Shown here in pieces: positions 1-13,304 of a DNA stretch of 64,000 nucleotides; position 1 is the first letter of the stretch; the number at the start of each line of letters is the position of its first letter. The position numbers and the translations under genes were made by a program. The notes under the pieces are model-generated. The model searched no databases and was not told the DNA's origin. It saw only the letters and a program-made list of their open reading frames with translations. Origin of the DNA: an uncultured Rhodobacterales bacterium (lineage in GTDB: Bacteria; Pseudomonadota; Alphaproteobacteria; Rhodobacterales; Rhodobacteraceae); the NCBI GenBank assembly GCA_903873585.1, contig CAIQOV010000002.1, forward strand, positions 25,685 to 89,684, in the 5' to 3' direction.

Positions 1-1
1 C

Positions 2-1102
2 AGGCCCTATTGCTTCCCGCGCGGCGGAGAAAACCACGCCCAAGCGATTGAGCGCGAGATTTTGAACACCCGCATCGGGGTGGGGATGCTGGATGCGTCA
101 ACCCTTGGCAAGCTGATCGTCAAAGGGCCGGATGCGGGGCGTTTCTTGGATATGATGTACACCAACGTCATGTCCTCGCTGGGCATTGGCAAATGCCGCT
201 ACGGGCTGATGTGCAACGAAAACGGCTTTTTGTCGGATGACGGCGTGGTCGTGCGCTTGGCCGAGGATACGTGGCTGTGCCACACCACCACCGGCGGGGC
301 GGACCGTATCCATGCCCATATGGAAGATTGGCTGCAATGCGAATGGTGGGATTGGCAGGTTTACGTCGCCAATGTGACCGAAGAATATGCCCAGATCGCC
401 GTAGCTGGCCCCAAAGCGCGGGCTTTGTTGGAAAAGCTGGGTGGCATGGATGTGTCGGCCGAAGCTTTGCCCTTTATGAGTTTTGCCGAAGGCACCTTGG
501 GCGGCCTGCCGGTGCGCGCGTATCGCATCAGCTTTTCGGGCGAGTTGTCTTATGAATTGGCGGTTCCGGCCAGCTTTGGGTTGGAATTGTGGGAGAAGCT
601 TGTGGCGGCGGGGGCTGACCTTGGGGTGATGCCCTACGGCACCGAAGCCATGCACATCATGCGGGCCGAAAAGGGCTTTATCATGATTGGTGATGAAACC
701 GACGGCACGGTTATTCCGCAGGATTTGAACCTTGGCTGGGCGATTTCCAAGAAAAAGGCCGATTACTTGGGCAAGCGCGGGCAAGAGCGCAGCTATCTCG
801 CCTCGGCTGATCGGTGGACCTTGGCAGGGTTTGAAACGCTTGACGGCTCGGTTATCCCTGATGGGGCCTATATCATCGCCGCTGGGGTCAATGCCAACGG
901 GCAGGGCAATACCCAAGGGCGCGTGACATCAACCTACTACTCGCCCACTTTGAAAAAGGGCATCGCTATGGGCCTGATTAAGGGCGGGTTGGCGCGCGCT
1001 GGTGAAGTGGTGGAGTTCACCAAGCTTGGTGCTTCGCCTGTGAAAGCGCGCATTGTCGATCCGGTGTTTTATGACAAGGAAGGAGCCAAGCAAAATGGCT
1101 AA
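2..1102 (+). CDS. soxA: Sarcosine oxidase alpha subunit, C-terminal part (truncated by window start)
   Basis: Frame open from base 2 (RPYCFPRGGENHAQAIEREILNTRIGVGMLDASTLGK...), GcvT-like aminomethyltransferase fold region; followed by overlapping gamma-subunit-like ORF. Confidence 0.88.
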   Translation, partial: RPYCFPRGGENHAQAIEREILNTRIGVGMLDASTLGKLIVKGPDAGRFLDMMYTNVMSSLGIGKCRYGLMCNENGFLSDDGVVVRLAEDTWLCHTTTGGADRIHAHMEDWLQCEWWDWQVYVANVTEEYAQIAVAGPKARALLEKLGGMDVSAEALPFMSFAEGTLGGLPVRAYRISFSGELSYELAVPASFGLELWEKLVAAGADLGVMPYGTEAMHIMRAEKGFIMIGDETDGTVIPQDLNLGWAISKKKADYLGKRGQERSYLASADRWTLAGFETLDGSVIPDGAYIIAAGVNANGQGNTQGRVTSTYYSPTLKKGIAMGLIKGGLARAGEVVEFTKLGASPVKARIVDPVFYDKEGAKQNG

Positions 1103-1643
1103 TCCCGTGGCCCCTTGGGGCAATGCCCAGTTCGACGGCTTCGCGAAGGTGACCGAGATTGGGCCCTTGGGCATGATCACTCTGCGCGCCAAGCGCGATG
1201 TGGCGGGGCTGGAGGCGGCATTTGCTGCCCTTGGCCTAACCTTGCCCGACCCGCGCCGCATTGTGATTGCAGGCGACAAAGCCGCTGGCTGGATGAGCCC
1301 GGATGAATATCTGCTGATCCTGCCCTATGGGGCGGTGAACGATGCTTTGGCCAGCCTTGCCACCAGCCTTGCAGGCCAGCACCATCTGGCGGCCAATGTC
1401 TCTGACGCGCGTGCTGTCTTTCGCATCGAAGGCGACAAGGCCGATCAGGTGCTGAAAAAGATCGCACCTGTCGACATCGACACCCTTGCTGTGGGCGAGT
1501 TGCGCCGTTCGCGCGCAGCCCAAGTGGCGGCGGCGTTCTGGAAAGACGGGCAGGGCTATACGCTGGTCTGCTTCCGCTCTGTCGCGGGCTATATGATGGG
1601 GTTGTTAAGCCATTCGGCCACGTCCGGCTCTGAGCTGGTCTGA
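1095..1643 (+). CDS. soxG: Sarcosine oxidase gamma subunit
   Basis: ATG at 1095 overlaps the soxA stop; 182 aa SoxG-like sequence (MSPDEYLLILP..., VSDARAVFRIEG). Confidence 0.85.
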   Translation: MANPVAPWGNAQFDGFAKVTEIGPLGMITLRAKRDVAGLEAAFAALGLTLPDPRRIVIAGDKAAGWMSPDEYLLILPYGAVNDALASLATSLAGQHHLAANVSDARAVFRIEGDKADQVLKKIAPVDIDTLAVGELRRSRAAQVAAAFWKDGQGYTLVCFRSVAGYMMGLLSHSATSGSELV

Positions 1644-1772
1644 AAGGACTAGGCACTGATCTGGCTTAACGACGATCTGCCGCGCAGGCCCTATGAACCC
1701 TTGACCTTCCGCAGTCGCGGCCCCTTATTACGCGCCAAGACAAACAATCGCGAACACACACAGGAGTAGCCC

Positions 1773-2372
1773 ATGGCTTTCACCCTTCCCGATCTGCCCT
1801 ATGCCCACGACGCGCTGGCCGCTTTGGGCATGTCGAAAGAAACGCTCGAATTTCACCACGACCTGCACCACAAAGCCTATGTCGACAATGGCAACAAGCT
1901 GATTGCTGGCACCGAGTGGGAAGCCAAGTCGCTGGAAGACGTCGTCAAAGGCACCTATGCGGCGGGTGCTGTGGCGCAAAGCGGGCTGTTTAACAACGCC
2001 TCGCAGCACTGGAACCACAACCTGTTTTGGGAAGTGATGGGGCCGAACGGCAAGACGATGCCGGGGGCTTTGGAAAAGGCGCTTGTTGAGTCGTTTGGTT
2101 CGGTTGCCAAGTTCAAAGAAGACTTCGCCGCCGCAGGTGCGGGCCAGTTTGGCTCGGGCTGGGCATGGCTGGTCAAAGACGCTTCGGGCGCTTTGAAAGT
2201 CACCAAGACCGAAAACGGCGTGAACCCCTTGTGCTTTGGCCAAAAAGCTTTGCTGGGCTGCGATGTGTGGGAACATTCTTACTACATTGATTTCCGCAAC
2301 AAGCGCCCCGCCTATATCGCCAACTTCCTTGACAAGCTGGTGGATTGGGAAGCTGTGGCTTCCAAGCTGTAA
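1773..2372 (+). CDS. sodB: Superoxide dismutase [Fe]
   Basis: MAFTLPDLPYAHDALAALGMSKETLEFHHDLHHKAYVDN... FNNASQHWNHNLFW ... DVWEHSYYIDFRNKRPAYI metal-ligand motifs. Confidence 0.95.
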   Translation: MAFTLPDLPYAHDALAALGMSKETLEFHHDLHHKAYVDNGNKLIAGTEWEAKSLEDVVKGTYAAGAVAQSGLFNNASQHWNHNLFWEVMGPNGKTMPGALEKALVESFGSVAKFKEDFAAAGAGQFGSGWAWLVKDASGALKVTKTENGVNPLCFGQKALLGCDVWEHSYYIDFRNKRPAYIANFLDKLVDWEAVASKL

Positions 2373-2397
2373 GGCGCGGATAAACCTGTATAAATCA

Positions 2398-2428
2398 AGG
2401 CTTGCCGACAGGTTCGGCAAGCCTTTTT
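2398..2428 (+). terminator. Rho-independent terminator of sodB
   Basis: AGGCTTGCCGA-CAGGT-TCGGCAAGCCT (11 bp perfect stem) followed by TTTTT. Confidence 0.85.
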
Positions 2429-2448
2429 CATGACCCAAAGGCCCCCTT

Positions 2449-3303
2449 ATGACGCAAGCACAAAAAGGCGTGGCCGCGATTATTTTGGCCTGTTCGATCT
2501 GGGGCTTTGCGCCGCTGTATTACCACGCGCTGTCCGAAGTAGGCTCTTTCGAGATGATGGCCCATCGCACGATCTGGACGGCGGTGATGTTTGGCCTTGT
2601 GGCAACGCTGACCCGCCGCTGGGGCGAAGTGCGCGCTTTGGTCACGGGGCGTGATCGTTGGAACATTCTGGCGGCGGCGGCGTTTATCGCCTTTAACTGG
2701 TATCTGTTCATCTGGGCCATCACCGCTGACCGCGCGGTCGAGGCGTCTTTGGGCTATTACATCTACCCGCTCGTCTCGGCCCTGCTGGGCGTGGTGCTTT
2801 TCAAAGAAGCGCTGCGGGGGCTGCAAGCGGTGGCAATCGGCTTGGCCGCCTTGGCTGTGGCAAGCCTGACATGGGGCCTTGGGGTGGCCCCGATGGTCGC
2901 CTTGGCCTTAGCGGTCAGCTTTGCCTTCTACTCTGCCGCCAAGAAACGGATCGCAGGTTCGGCCATGATCTCGGTTCTGGTTGAGGTGTTGATCATCGCC
3001 CCCCCCATGGTGGCACTGCTGTTATGGCTGGGCGCAACAGGGCGGGGCTGGTTTGGCCGCGATCTGTATCACACAGCGCTTTTGCCCTTGGCAGGCCCCT
3101 TAAGCGGTGGGCCGTTGATGCTGTTCTCTTACGGCGCGCAGCGGGTGAAACTCGCCACATCGGGCCTGACGCAATACCTGAACCCCACGCTGCAATTTTT
3201 GTCGGCTTGGCTGATCTTGCACGAAGCCGTCACGATTTGGCACGCCGTGGCCCTTGCCCTCGTCTGGGCGGCCATCGCCTGCTACACCCTTGGTCGGCGC
3301 TGA
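2449..3303 (+). CDS. rarD: EamA-family transporter, RarD-like
   Basis: MTQAQKGVAAIILACSIWGFAPLYYHALSEVGSFEMMAHRTIWTAV... ten-TM DMT-type protein. Confidence 0.85.
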   Translation: MTQAQKGVAAIILACSIWGFAPLYYHALSEVGSFEMMAHRTIWTAVMFGLVATLTRRWGEVRALVTGRDRWNILAAAAFIAFNWYLFIWAITADRAVEASLGYYIYPLVSALLGVVLFKEALRGLQAVAIGLAALAVASLTWGLGVAPMVALALAVSFAFYSAAKKRIAGSAMISVLVEVLIIAPPMVALLLWLGATGRGWFGRDLYHTALLPLAGPLSGGPLMLFSYGAQRVKLATSGLTQYLNPTLQFLSAWLILHEAVTIWHAVALALVWAAIACYTLGRR

Positions 3304-3334
3304 TTTCCGCTTGAATCAGCCTTGCCTGAAACGC

Positions 3335-3907
3335 TTAGGCCGCAGCCATCGCCGCTTGCAGCGCATCCACCCCGTCGAGCACGCTGAACAGATCGCGCAG
3401 GCTGGCATCGGCGAAGCCTTGGGCAATGATATGATCCATCAGCGCCAGCAAGGGTTGCCAATAGCCGTCAATATCAATCACCCAAATCGGGCGGCGGTGC
3501 AGGCCGATTTGGGCCCAAGTGAGCACCTCGAAGAACTCATCCAATGATCCCGCGCCACCCGGCAAAAGGGCAATGGCATCGGCGTTCATGAACATCACCT
3601 TTTTGCGTTCGTGCATCGTTTCGGTGATGACAAAGGTGGTCAAATCGCGCTTGCCAACTTCCTTGGCCAAAAGGTGTGTCGGGATCACGCCAAAGGTCGC
3701 AGCCCCCGAGGCTTTCGCGCCGCGCGCCACTTCGCCCATCAATCCCACATCGCCCGCGCCGTAGACCAGCCGCCAACCAGCCTTGGCAATGGCCTTGCCC
3801 GTGGCAAAGGCCGCTTGGCGATGTGCTGGGTTTGTTCCCATTTTTGCGCCGCAAAACACGCAAAGTGATCGGGAATTGGCGCTGGAATGGGGCTCTTGGG
3901 GCGACAT
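3335..3907 (-). CDS. LOG-family protein (TIGR00730-type Rossmann fold nucleotidyl hydrolase)
   Basis: [46 protein letters not shown] ... [34 protein letters not shown]; start chosen at MSPQEPHSS. Confidence 0.88.
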   Translation of the reverse strand: MSPQEPHSSANSRSLCVFCGAKMGTNPAHRQAAFATGKAIAKAGWRLVYGAGDVGLMGEVARGAKASGAATFGVIPTHLLAKEVGKRDLTTFVITETMHERKKVMFMNADAIALLPGGAGSLDEFFEVLTWAQIGLHRRPIWVIDIDGYWQPLLALMDHIIAQGFADASLRDLFSVLDGVDALQAAMAAA

Positions 3908-4023
3908 ATGGGAAAAATCTTTCAAAAGCAGTTGCTTTGGGCAAGATAACGGGGATTGTGGCGAAAGGAAAGTCGGGCAGACGTGAAATGGCCCGCGACA
4001 AGACACGCTTTGCGGGGGACGGA

Positions 4024-5403
4024 ATGGCGGATTCGAAAAGCTACGACTTGGGCACAAAGTTGACGGTGGCTGCGATTGTGGCGATCTTGGTCAGCGTTGT
4101 GGGCTATGAGGTCGTGAAGAACAAGGCCGCTGACCAGCCGCCCGCTGCCGAGACGGCAACTGAACCAGCGCCTGCGGCCACCGAACCAGCGCCTGCGGCA
4201 ACTGAACCAGCGCCTGTGGCAACACCACAACCAGTGCCTGCGGCAACACCACAACCAGCTGCGACACAGACAGCACCCGCCGCAACGACGCCAGCACCTG
4301 CCGCAGCCGTTTCGCCCACGTTCGACGTGGTGCGCCTTGATCCCAACGGCGCTGCCGTGGTCGCAGGCCAAGTGGCTGCGGGCGCGCAGGTGTCGCTGCT
4401 GGTCGATGGGGCCGAAGTGGCGACCGCCACCGCCGATGAGAGCGGCAAGTTTGTGGCGATGTTCGATCTGCCCCCCGCTGGCGCAGGGCGCTTGATGACG
4501 ATGACCGCCACCTTGGCCGATGGCACCAAGGTGCAATCGCAAACCTCGGTTGCATTGGCCGCAACCACCGCTGCGCCAGTTGCGGCTGAAACTGCCTCGG
4601 CTGAAACTGCGACCGCTGAAACCACGCCGCAAACCGGCACGACGGCGCTTGCCATCAATGACCAAGGTGCCAAGGTTCTGCAAACCGACACCAATGTCGC
4701 AGCCGAAGTGGCCGCCAATGTCACCATCGACACCATCGCTTATCCCACCCCCGACACGGTGCAATTCGGCGGGCGCGGCACGGCGGGCAACTTCATTCGC
4801 CTGTACCTTGACAACGCGCCCTTGGGCGACCCTGCCACCGTGGGCGCAGATGGCACATGGAACCTGACCCAAACTGGCATTGAACCCAAGGTCTATACCC
4901 TGCGGGTTGACGAAGTGGATGGGGCGGGCAAAGTCGCCTCGCGCTACGAAACGCCGTTCAAGCGCGAAACACCTCAGGATTTGGCCGCAGCCAGTGGCAC
5001 GGCGGTTGCTGCGGCAGAAGCTTCGGCAGCGGATACGACAGCAACAGCACCTGCCACCGACGCACCAGCCACCGACGCCCCAGCAACCGAACCGGCGGCA
5101 AGCGCCACAGCAACGCCAGACACAACCGCACCCGACACCACCGCGCAGGCAAGTGCCGATGCCGCAACGCTGGCCACCCCGACCGAAGCTGCCGACGCAA
5201 CGCAAGCCACAGCGCCAGCCGCTTCGGTCACGCCTGCTTCGGTGACCGTGACGGTGCAGCCGGGCTTTACGTTGTGGGGCATCGCCAAACGCCAGTTGGG
5301 TGACGGTGTTATGTATGTGCAGGTTTACGAAGCCAACAAAGACAAGATCAAAAATCCCGACCTGATCTATCCGGGTCAAGTCTTTACCTTGCCGCAAAAC
5401 TAA
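4024..5403 (+). CDS. Inner-membrane anchored LysM domain protein with long Ala/Thr/Pro-rich linkers
   Basis: N-terminal TM ([19 protein letters not shown]), low-complexity ATEPAPA repeats, C-terminal LysM ([49 protein letters not shown]). Confidence 0.85.
   Translation: MADSKSYDLGTKLTVAAIVAILVSVVGYEVVKNKAADQPPAAETATEPAPAATEPAPAATEPAPVATPQPVPAATPQPAATQTAPAATTPAPAAAVSPTFDVVRLDPNGAAVVAGQVAAGAQVSLLVDGAEVATATADESGKFVAMFDLPPAGAGRLMTMTATLADGTKVQSQTSVALAATTAAPVAAETASAETATAETTPQTGTTALAINDQGAKVLQTDTNVAAEVAANVTIDTIAYPTPDTVQFGGRGTAGNFIRLYLDNAPLGDPATVGADGTWNLTQTGIEPKVYTLRVDEVDGAGKVASRYETPFKRETPQDLAAASGTAVAAAEASAADTTATAPATDAPATDAPATEPAASATATPDTTAPDTTAQASADAATLATPTEAADATQATAPAASVTPASVTVTVQPGFTLWGIAKRQLGDGVMYVQVYEANKDKIKNPDLIYPGQVFTLPQN
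4156..4260 (+). repeat. Imperfect tandem coding repeats encoding ATEPAPA / ATPQPVPA
   Basis: Repeated units such as 'actgaaccagcgcctgcggcc' (~21 bp) and 'gcaacaccacaaccagtgcct'. Confidence 0.7.
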
Positions 5404-5426
5404 GGCTGAACACGCGTTTATGACGC

Positions 5427-5460
5427 GGCCGGCGCAGGAAAACCCTGCGTCGGGGCCTTT
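5427..5460 (+). terminator. Probable terminator stem-loop after LysM gene
   Basis: GGCC-GGCGCAGG-AAAAC-CCTGCGTC-(GG)-GGCC stem with bulge, followed by TTTAC. Confidence 0.5.
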
Positions 5461-5522
5461 ACTTATCCTGCGTCCTGTCCCAAGTCTGCCAAAGCCAGCG
5501 GAACGCTCCGCCACGACTTCCC

Positions 5523-7403
<1,881 letters not shown>

Positions 7404-7470
7404 CGCCTTAGGGCAGGGCTTGTCCCCCTTGGCCCTAAGCGTGTAAGACTGAATAAAAGCAGGAGGCCGC

Positions 7471-8154
7471 ATGAGCACCCCAGACAGTTTCGTCGACGAA
7501 GTCACCGACGCCGTTCGCAGCGATCGGCTTTATGCCGCCTTTCGCAAATATGGCTGGATCGGTGTTGTGGTGGTGCTGCTGGTTGTCGGCGGTGCGGGTT
7601 TTAGCGAATGGCAAAAGTCGCAAAGTGCTGCGCGCGCGGAACGCTTTGGCGATGCGCTGATGGCGGCTGCCGAAAAGACCGATCCTGCCGAACGCACGGC
7701 GGCTTTGGCTGCGATACAGGCTGACGGCGACCAGACAGCGCTGTTGGCTTTGCTGCAAGCGTCAAACCCTCAAAAAGACAAAGCCGCCGCCTTGGCCGCT
7801 TTGGATGCTTTGATGGCAGACACCGCCCGCCCGCAGATTTACCGTGACTTGGCGCTGATCAAGCGCGTGGCGATTGCGGGCAAAGATCAACCCTTGGCGG
7901 ATCGTCGCACCGCTTTAACGGGTGTTGATGTTGCTGGTCGCCCGATGCGGGTCTTGGCGGAAGAACAACTGGCCTATCTTTTGCTAGAAGACGGCAAAAA
8001 GGATGAGGCTTTGGCCGCCCTGATCACGCTGGTGCAAGATCAAGAAGCGCCTGCGGGGATGCGCCAACGCCTTGGCATGGTGATTACGGCCTTGGGCGGC
8101 AAAGTGCCCGAAGCAAAACCAGCGGCAGATCCTGCTGCTCCCTCTCAGGGTTGA
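7471..8154 (+). CDS. YfgM-like tetratricopeptide/ancillary membrane protein
   Basis: N-terminal MSTPDSFVDEVTDAVRSDRLYAAFRKYGWIGVVVVLLVVGGAGFSEW single TM plus alpha-helical repeats; directly upstream of bamB-like and der, as in other proteobacteria. Confidence 0.75.
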   Translation: MSTPDSFVDEVTDAVRSDRLYAAFRKYGWIGVVVVLLVVGGAGFSEWQKSQSAARAERFGDALMAAAEKTDPAERTAALAAIQADGDQTALLALLQASNPQKDKAAALAALDALMADTARPQIYRDLALIKRVAIAGKDQPLADRRTALTGVDVAGRPMRVLAEEQLAYLLLEDGKKDEALAALITLVQDQEAPAGMRQRLGMVITALGGKVPEAKPAADPAAPSQG

Positions 8155-8164
8155 GGTATAGGTT

Positions 8165-9550
8165 ATGACGAACCGTCACGCGGCAAAGCAAAGCAAGGGT
8201 GCATTGGGCAAAGCGGCGCTGATGGCGCTGGTGGCAAGTGTTGCGCTGAGCGCGTGCAACAAGGATGTGATCTTGTCGGGCACGCGCTTTCCTGTGCGCG
8301 CGCCATTGGCAGATTCGATTCCGGTTGAAGGCCAGCCTGATCCGGTGGCCCCGCCAGACCGCGCGCCCAACCAAACAGCGCCCATCGCTTTGCCCGCTGC
8401 TGTCGCCAACGCCGATTGGCCGCAGCGCGGCGGTTCGGTGCGCCACAGCGGCCCGCACGGCGCGCTAAGTGCTGCGCCGCAACTGGTGTGGAGCGTGGCG
8501 ATTGGCGCGGGTGAGTCCAAAAAGAACCGTATCAGTGCCGCCCCTGTCGTGTCGGGTGGTGCGGTTTTTGTGATGGATGCGCTGTCGGGTGTGACGGCCG
8601 TTTCGGTTCAAGGGGCCAAGCTGTGGCACGCCGATCTGACGGCGACGTTTGACAATGGCGGCGGCGTTTCGGGCGGTGGCTTGGCCGCTGACGGCGCGCG
8701 CATTTATGCAACCACCGGCTACGGCGAGACGATTGCGCTGAATGCCGCCGACGGTTCCGTGCTGTGGCGCCAACGCTTGGGCGCTATGCCCACGGGTGCG
8801 CCGGCAGTTTCTGGCAATGTTGTTTATGTGGTGGGGGCGGATGGCACCGCTTGGGCGCTGAACGCGGCCAGTGGGCGCATTGTTTGGCAGGCCACGGGGG
8901 CCAGCAACGTCGAACCCTTCCGCTTTGAAGCGGGGGCCTCGCCTGCGGTGGATGGCAATATGGTTGTCTTTCCCTTCTCGTCGGGCATTTTGCTGGCGGT
9001 TGATGCGGGCACGGGCACGGCGGTTTGGTCTTCGGCGGTGTCGGGCAAACGCTTGGGGCGGGCCTATGCCACCTCGGGCGATGTGACGGGCGATCCGGTC
9101 ATGACGGGCGGCGTGGTTTATGCAGGCACCGAGGCGGGGCAAACGGGGGCCTTCGCGCAGGCGACGGGCGAAACGATCTGGACCGCTGGCGAAGGCGCTT
9201 TGAACCCGCCCTTGGTTGTGGGCGGGTCGGTCTTTGTTGCCAATGACGAAGGCCGCCTTGTGCGCCTAAGCGCGCGCGATGGGCAAACCATCTGGGCGGT
9301 GGATTTGCCTTATTTCACCAAGACCAAGGCCAAAAAGCTGATGAAGATCACCGCCAGTTTCGGCCCTGTTTTGGCGGGGGGGCATATCGTTGTCGGCTCC
9401 TCTGATGGGCAGTTGCGCTTCTTTAACCCCACCGACGGCAGCCTTGCCGCCCAAGTGCCCTTGCCCGGAGGTGCTGCTACCCCGCCTGCCTTGGCACAGG
9501 GCTTGCTTTTCATCGTGAACACCAAGGGCCAACTTCTGGCTTTCCGCTGA
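8165..9550 (+). CDS. bamB: PQQ-repeat outer membrane assembly lipoprotein, BamB-like
   Basis: Lipobox-like VALSAC; beta-propeller repeats (VLWRQRLGAMPTGAPAVSGNVVYVVGADGTAWALNAASGRIVW); followed by der. Confidence 0.82.
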   Translation: MTNRHAAKQSKGALGKAALMALVASVALSACNKDVILSGTRFPVRAPLADSIPVEGQPDPVAPPDRAPNQTAPIALPAAVANADWPQRGGSVRHSGPHGALSAAPQLVWSVAIGAGESKKNRISAAPVVSGGAVFVMDALSGVTAVSVQGAKLWHADLTATFDNGGGVSGGGLAADGARIYATTGYGETIALNAADGSVLWRQRLGAMPTGAPAVSGNVVYVVGADGTAWALNAASGRIVWQATGASNVEPFRFEAGASPAVDGNMVVFPFSSGILLAVDAGTGTAVWSSAVSGKRLGRAYATSGDVTGDPVMTGGVVYAGTEAGQTGAFAQATGETIWTAGEGALNPPLVVGGSVFVANDEGRLVRLSARDGQTIWAVDLPYFTKTKAKKLMKITASFGPVLAGGHIVVGSSDGQLRFFNPTDGSLAAQVPLPGGAATPPALAQGLLFIVNTKGQLLAFR

Positions 9551-9596
9551 CAGGCGTTGGGTGTAAGCGAACCGCTTGCGAACGCAAGGAGCGTCA

Positions 9597-11066
9597 ATGA
9601 GCTTTACCCTCGCCATCGTGGGCCGCCCGAATGTGGGCAAGTCGACCCTGTTCAACCGGCTTGTGGGCCGCAAACTGGCATTGGTCGATGACCAACCCGG
9701 TGTGACGCGCGATTTGCGCGAAGGCGACGCCAAACTGTTTGACCTGCGCTTTACCGTGATCGACACGGCAGGCTTGGAAGAAATCACCGACGACAGCCTG
9801 CAAGGCCGTATGCGCCGCCTGACCGAACGCGCCGTGGATATGGCCGATGTCAGCCTGTTTCTGATCGACGGGCGGGTGGGGGTGACCCCTTCAGACGAAA
9901 CCTTTGCCGACATCCTGCGCAAAAAGGGTGCCAAGGTGATCTTGGGCGTGAATAAGGCCGAAGGCAAAGCGGGCGATGCGGGCGCGCTGGAAGGGTGGAG
10001 CCTTGGCCTTGGCGAACCGATCCGCCTTTCGGCCGAGCATGGCGAAGGGATCGACGATCTTTACAACGCCTTAAAGCCTTACGAAGAGCTTTTCGCCGCC
10101 CGTGCCGAGGCTGATGCGCCTGTGGTAGATGTCGATATTTCTGAAGAAGAAGCCGAGCTTGAAGCCGACGATGTGACTTGGCGGCCTTCCATCGACAAAC
10201 CGCTGCAAATCGCCGTGATTGGCCGCCCGAATGCGGGTAAATCGACGCTGATCAACACGATTTTAGGCTATGACCGCCTGCTAACTGGCCCCGAAGCCGG
10301 TATCACCCGCGATGCGATTTCGGTGAAAACCGAATGGCGCGGCACGCCGACCCGTATTTTTGACACAGCGGGGATGCGCAAAAAGGGCAAGGTGGTGGAA
10401 AAGCTTGAAAAGCTGTCTGTCGCCGATGGCCTGCGCGCGGTACGCTTTGCCGAAGTGGTGGTTGTGCTGCTGGACGTAGAAATTCCGTTTGAAACCCAAG
10501 ACTTGCGGATCTGCGACTTTGCCGAAACCGAAGGGCGCGCGGTTGTGGTTGCGATCAACAAATGGGATCTGGAAGACGAAAAGCAAGAAAAGCTGGCCGA
10601 ACTGAAAGAGATGTTCGAACGCCTGCTGCCCCAGTTGCGCGGCGCGCCTTTGGTAACCATCTCGGGCAAAACGGGCCGCGGGATGGATCGTTTGCACGAA
10701 GCGATCCTCAAAGCGCATGAGGTGTGGAACCGCCGCGTGCCCACCGCCCGCCTGAACACATGGCTGGGCGCTATGACCGAAGCGCACCCCCCGCCAGCCC
10801 CCGGCGGCAAGCGCATTCGGATGCGCTATATGACGCAGGTCAAAACCCGCCCGCCGGGATTTATCGTGATGTGTTCGCACCCCGAGGATATGCCCGACAG
10901 CTACCGCCGCTATCTGGTGAACGGATTGCGTGAGCATTTTGATATGCCCGGCACGCCCATTCGCGTGACCTTGCGTTCACAAGGCGACAAGAACCCGTTC
11001 AAGAACCCCAAGTTCAACACGCCCTCGCGCCTGCGCAAGCATTTGGATGGGCCGAAGAAGCCCTAA
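9597..11066 (+). CDS. der: GTPase Der (EngA)
   Basis: Two G domains: [15 protein letters not shown] and [16 protein letters not shown]-like C-terminus. Confidence 0.97.
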   Translation: MSFTLAIVGRPNVGKSTLFNRLVGRKLALVDDQPGVTRDLREGDAKLFDLRFTVIDTAGLEEITDDSLQGRMRRLTERAVDMADVSLFLIDGRVGVTPSDETFADILRKKGAKVILGVNKAEGKAGDAGALEGWSLGLGEPIRLSAEHGEGIDDLYNALKPYEELFAARAEADAPVVDVDISEEEAELEADDVTWRPSIDKPLQIAVIGRPNAGKSTLINTILGYDRLLTGPEAGITRDAISVKTEWRGTPTRIFDTAGMRKKGKVVEKLEKLSVADGLRAVRFAEVVVVLLDVEIPFETQDLRICDFAETEGRAVVVAINKWDLEDEKQEKLAELKEMFERLLPQLRGAPLVTISGKTGRGMDRLHEAILKAHEVWNRRVPTARLNTWLGAMTEAHPPPAPGGKRIRMRYMTQVKTRPPGFIVMCSHPEDMPDSYRRYLVNGLREHFDMPGTPIRVTLRSQGDKNPFKNPKFNTPSRLRKHLDGPKKP

Positions 11067-11866
11067 AGGCCGATCATTCGTTTGATGTCGGCGGGGGTTG
11101 CGCCCTCTGCCCGATACTTGGCCAAAGCGCGGGCATCATCGCGCTTGGCAAGCCTTTTGCCCTGATCGTCGCGGATCAGGGCGTGGTGGTGATAGGCGGG
11201 GGTGGGCAAGCCTAGCAGGTGTTGCAAGGCGACCTGCAAGGGGGTGGCTGCGAACAGGTCTTGGCCGCGCGTCACCTCGGTAACACCCTGCGCTGCGTCA
11301 TCGACCACCACGGCCAGATGATAGGCCACCCCGATATCGCGGCGCGACAAGATCACATCGCCGCTGGAGCCGATCAGTTGGGCGGGGTTGATCTTGTAAG
11401 TGGCGGGATTTGTGGCGGTTTCGGTAAAGCTGAGGTCGGGCAGAATTTGCACCGCTTTGGCCATGTTCAACCTTACCGCGCCGCTTTGGTGATTGGCATC
11501 CCTGCAGGTGCCCGGATAGATCGGCCCATCGACCCCTTCTTGCGGAGCAGACAGCGCGGCGCGGATGTCAGCGCGGGTGCAGGTGCAATGATAGGTCAGG
11601 CCCTGCGCTGCAAGCTGGGCCAAAGCCGCATCATAGGCCCCTTGGCGGGCAGATTGGCGCATCACGGGCTGTTCCCACGTCAGGCCCAGCCAATGTAGAT
11701 CGTCGAAAATCTGCGCCTCGTACTCTGGCTTGCAGCGGGTGCGGTCGATGTCTTCGATCCGCACCAGAAACCTGTCGCCTCGTGCTGCGGCAATCAGTGC
11801 TGCATAGGCATGGCCCAGATGCAAAGGGCCGGTGGGCGAGGGTGCAAAGCGCGTTACCCTAGCCAT
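11063..11866 (-). CDS. gluQ: Glutamyl-Q tRNA(Asp) synthetase
   Basis: [23 protein letters not shown]; short GluRS-like protein (267 aa) with [17 protein letters not shown]. Confidence 0.93.
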   Translation of the reverse strand: MARVTRFAPSPTGPLHLGHAYAALIAAARGDRFLVRIEDIDRTRCKPEYEAQIFDDLHWLGLTWEQPVMRQSARQGAYDAALAQLAAQGLTYHCTCTRADIRAALSAPQEGVDGPIYPGTCRDANHQSGAVRLNMAKAVQILPDLSFTETATNPATYKINPAQLIGSSGDVILSRRDIGVAYHLAVVVDDAAQGVTEVTRGQDLFAATPLQVALQHLLGLPTPAYHHHALIRDDQGKRLAKRDDARALAKYRAEGATPADIKRMIGL

Positions 11867-13185
11867 TGGGTGAAAGACTCTTTGGCCCGATCAGTATAGG
11901 CCTTGTAGCGGTCTTTGCGCCCCTTGCGCCCGCCGCGCGCGTCAATCGGGGGGAACAGGCCGAAATTCACGTTCATCGGCTGGAAGGTCTTCGCCTCGGC
12001 CCCGCCGGTGATATGGGTGATAAGCGCGCCCATGGCGGTGTCGGGCGGGGGGGCGGTGATCAGCTTGCCCTGCATCTCTGCAGCCGCCATCCGCCCGGCA
12101 ACCAGGCCCATAGCCGCACTTTCCACATAGCCCTCAACCCCCGTAATCTGCCCCGCAAAGCGGATGTTGGGCCGCGATTTCAGGCGCATCTGGTCATCAA
12201 GCAAGGTGGGCGAGTTGATGAAGGTGTTGCGGTGAATGCCGCCCAAGCGGGCGAAAGAGGCATTCTCAAGCCCCGGTATCATCTTGAAAACAGCCAGTTG
12301 CGCGCCGTATTTCATCTTGGTCTGAAAGCCCACGATGTTATACAGCGTGCCAAGCTTGTTATCTCGGCGCAGTTGCACCACGGCATAGGGCTTTTGCGGG
12401 TTGTGCGGATTGGTCAGCCCCACCGGCTTCATCGGGCCAAAGCGCAGGGTTTGGGGGCCGCGCTCGGCCATCACTTCGATGGGCAGGCAGCCGTCAAAAT
12501 AGCTGGCGGCCTCTTCGGGGCGGAATTCGGTTTTTTCCGCCGCAAGAAGGGCTGCGATAAAGGCGTCATACTGCGCCTTATCCATCGGGCAGTTCATATA
12601 GGCGGTTTGCTCTTCGAGCGTTTCGCCCTTGTCATAGCGCGACTGCATCCAAGCGACCGACATATCCACGCTTTCGGCATAAACGATGGGGGCAATCGCA
12701 TCAAAAAACGCCAAGGCTTCGGCATTGGTATGGGCGCGGATGGAGTGGGCCAACGCGGTAGAGGTCAGCGGGCCGGTGGCGATGATCCATTGGCCGTCTG
12801 TGGGCAGGTCGGTGACTTCCTCGTAAGACACCGACACCAGCGGATGGCTTTTCAGCTTGGCGGTGACAAAGGCGGCGAAGGGGTCACGGTCAACGGCCAA
12901 AGCGCCCCCAGCGGGCAAGCGGTGCGCTTCGGCGGCTTGCAGGATCAAGCCATTGGCCGCGCGCATTTCCCAATGCAGCAGGCCAACGGCATTCTGCTCG
13001 CTGTCATCCGAGCGGAAGGAATTCGAGCAAACCATTTCCGCAAAATCGCCAGAGCGGTGCGCAAAAGTGCCCTTAGCGGGGCGCATTTCGTGAATAACAA
13101 TCCGCACGCCCCCTTCAGCCGCTTGCCAAGCCGCTTCAGATCCGGCCATGCCGCCGCCGATGATGTGGAGTACGTTTTCAGTCAA
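11854..13185 (-). CDS. trmFO: Methylenetetrahydrofolate--tRNA-(uracil-5-)-methyltransferase
   Basis: [31 protein letters not shown] ... CSNSFRSDD ... [16 protein letters not shown]. Confidence 0.95.
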   Translation of the reverse strand: MTENVLHIIGGGMAGSEAAWQAAEGGVRIVIHEMRPAKGTFAHRSGDFAEMVCSNSFRSDDSEQNAVGLLHWEMRAANGLILQAAEAHRLPAGGALAVDRDPFAAFVTAKLKSHPLVSVSYEEVTDLPTDGQWIIATGPLTSTALAHSIRAHTNAEALAFFDAIAPIVYAESVDMSVAWMQSRYDKGETLEEQTAYMNCPMDKAQYDAFIAALLAAEKTEFRPEEAASYFDGCLPIEVMAERGPQTLRFGPMKPVGLTNPHNPQKPYAVVQLRRDNKLGTLYNIVGFQTKMKYGAQLAVFKMIPGLENASFARLGGIHRNTFINSPTLLDDQMRLKSRPNIRFAGQITGVEGYVESAAMGLVAGRMAAAEMQGKLITAPPPDTAMGALITHITGGAEAKTFQPMNVNFGLFPPIDARGGRKGRKDRYKAYTDRAKESFTQWLG

Positions 13186-13304
13186 ACTAAGTACCTGACT
13201 TCATTATATGAATTTCGCTGCATTCGATCATAGCAAGCGCGTATTTTGAGAAAGCTCGCCCATGGGTTGAACAGGCTTTTTTCTGCAAGAGAGAAGATGC
13301 GCAT

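Noticed and set aside
4156-4260. Possible CRISPR-like repeats
   Set aside because: Repeats are contiguous, in-frame coding units (ATEPAPA) without spacers; no cas genes in the window.
11866-13233. 455 aa + strand ORF
   Set aside because: Antisense to trmFO, which has clear family motifs; His/Gly/Arg-rich shadow translation.
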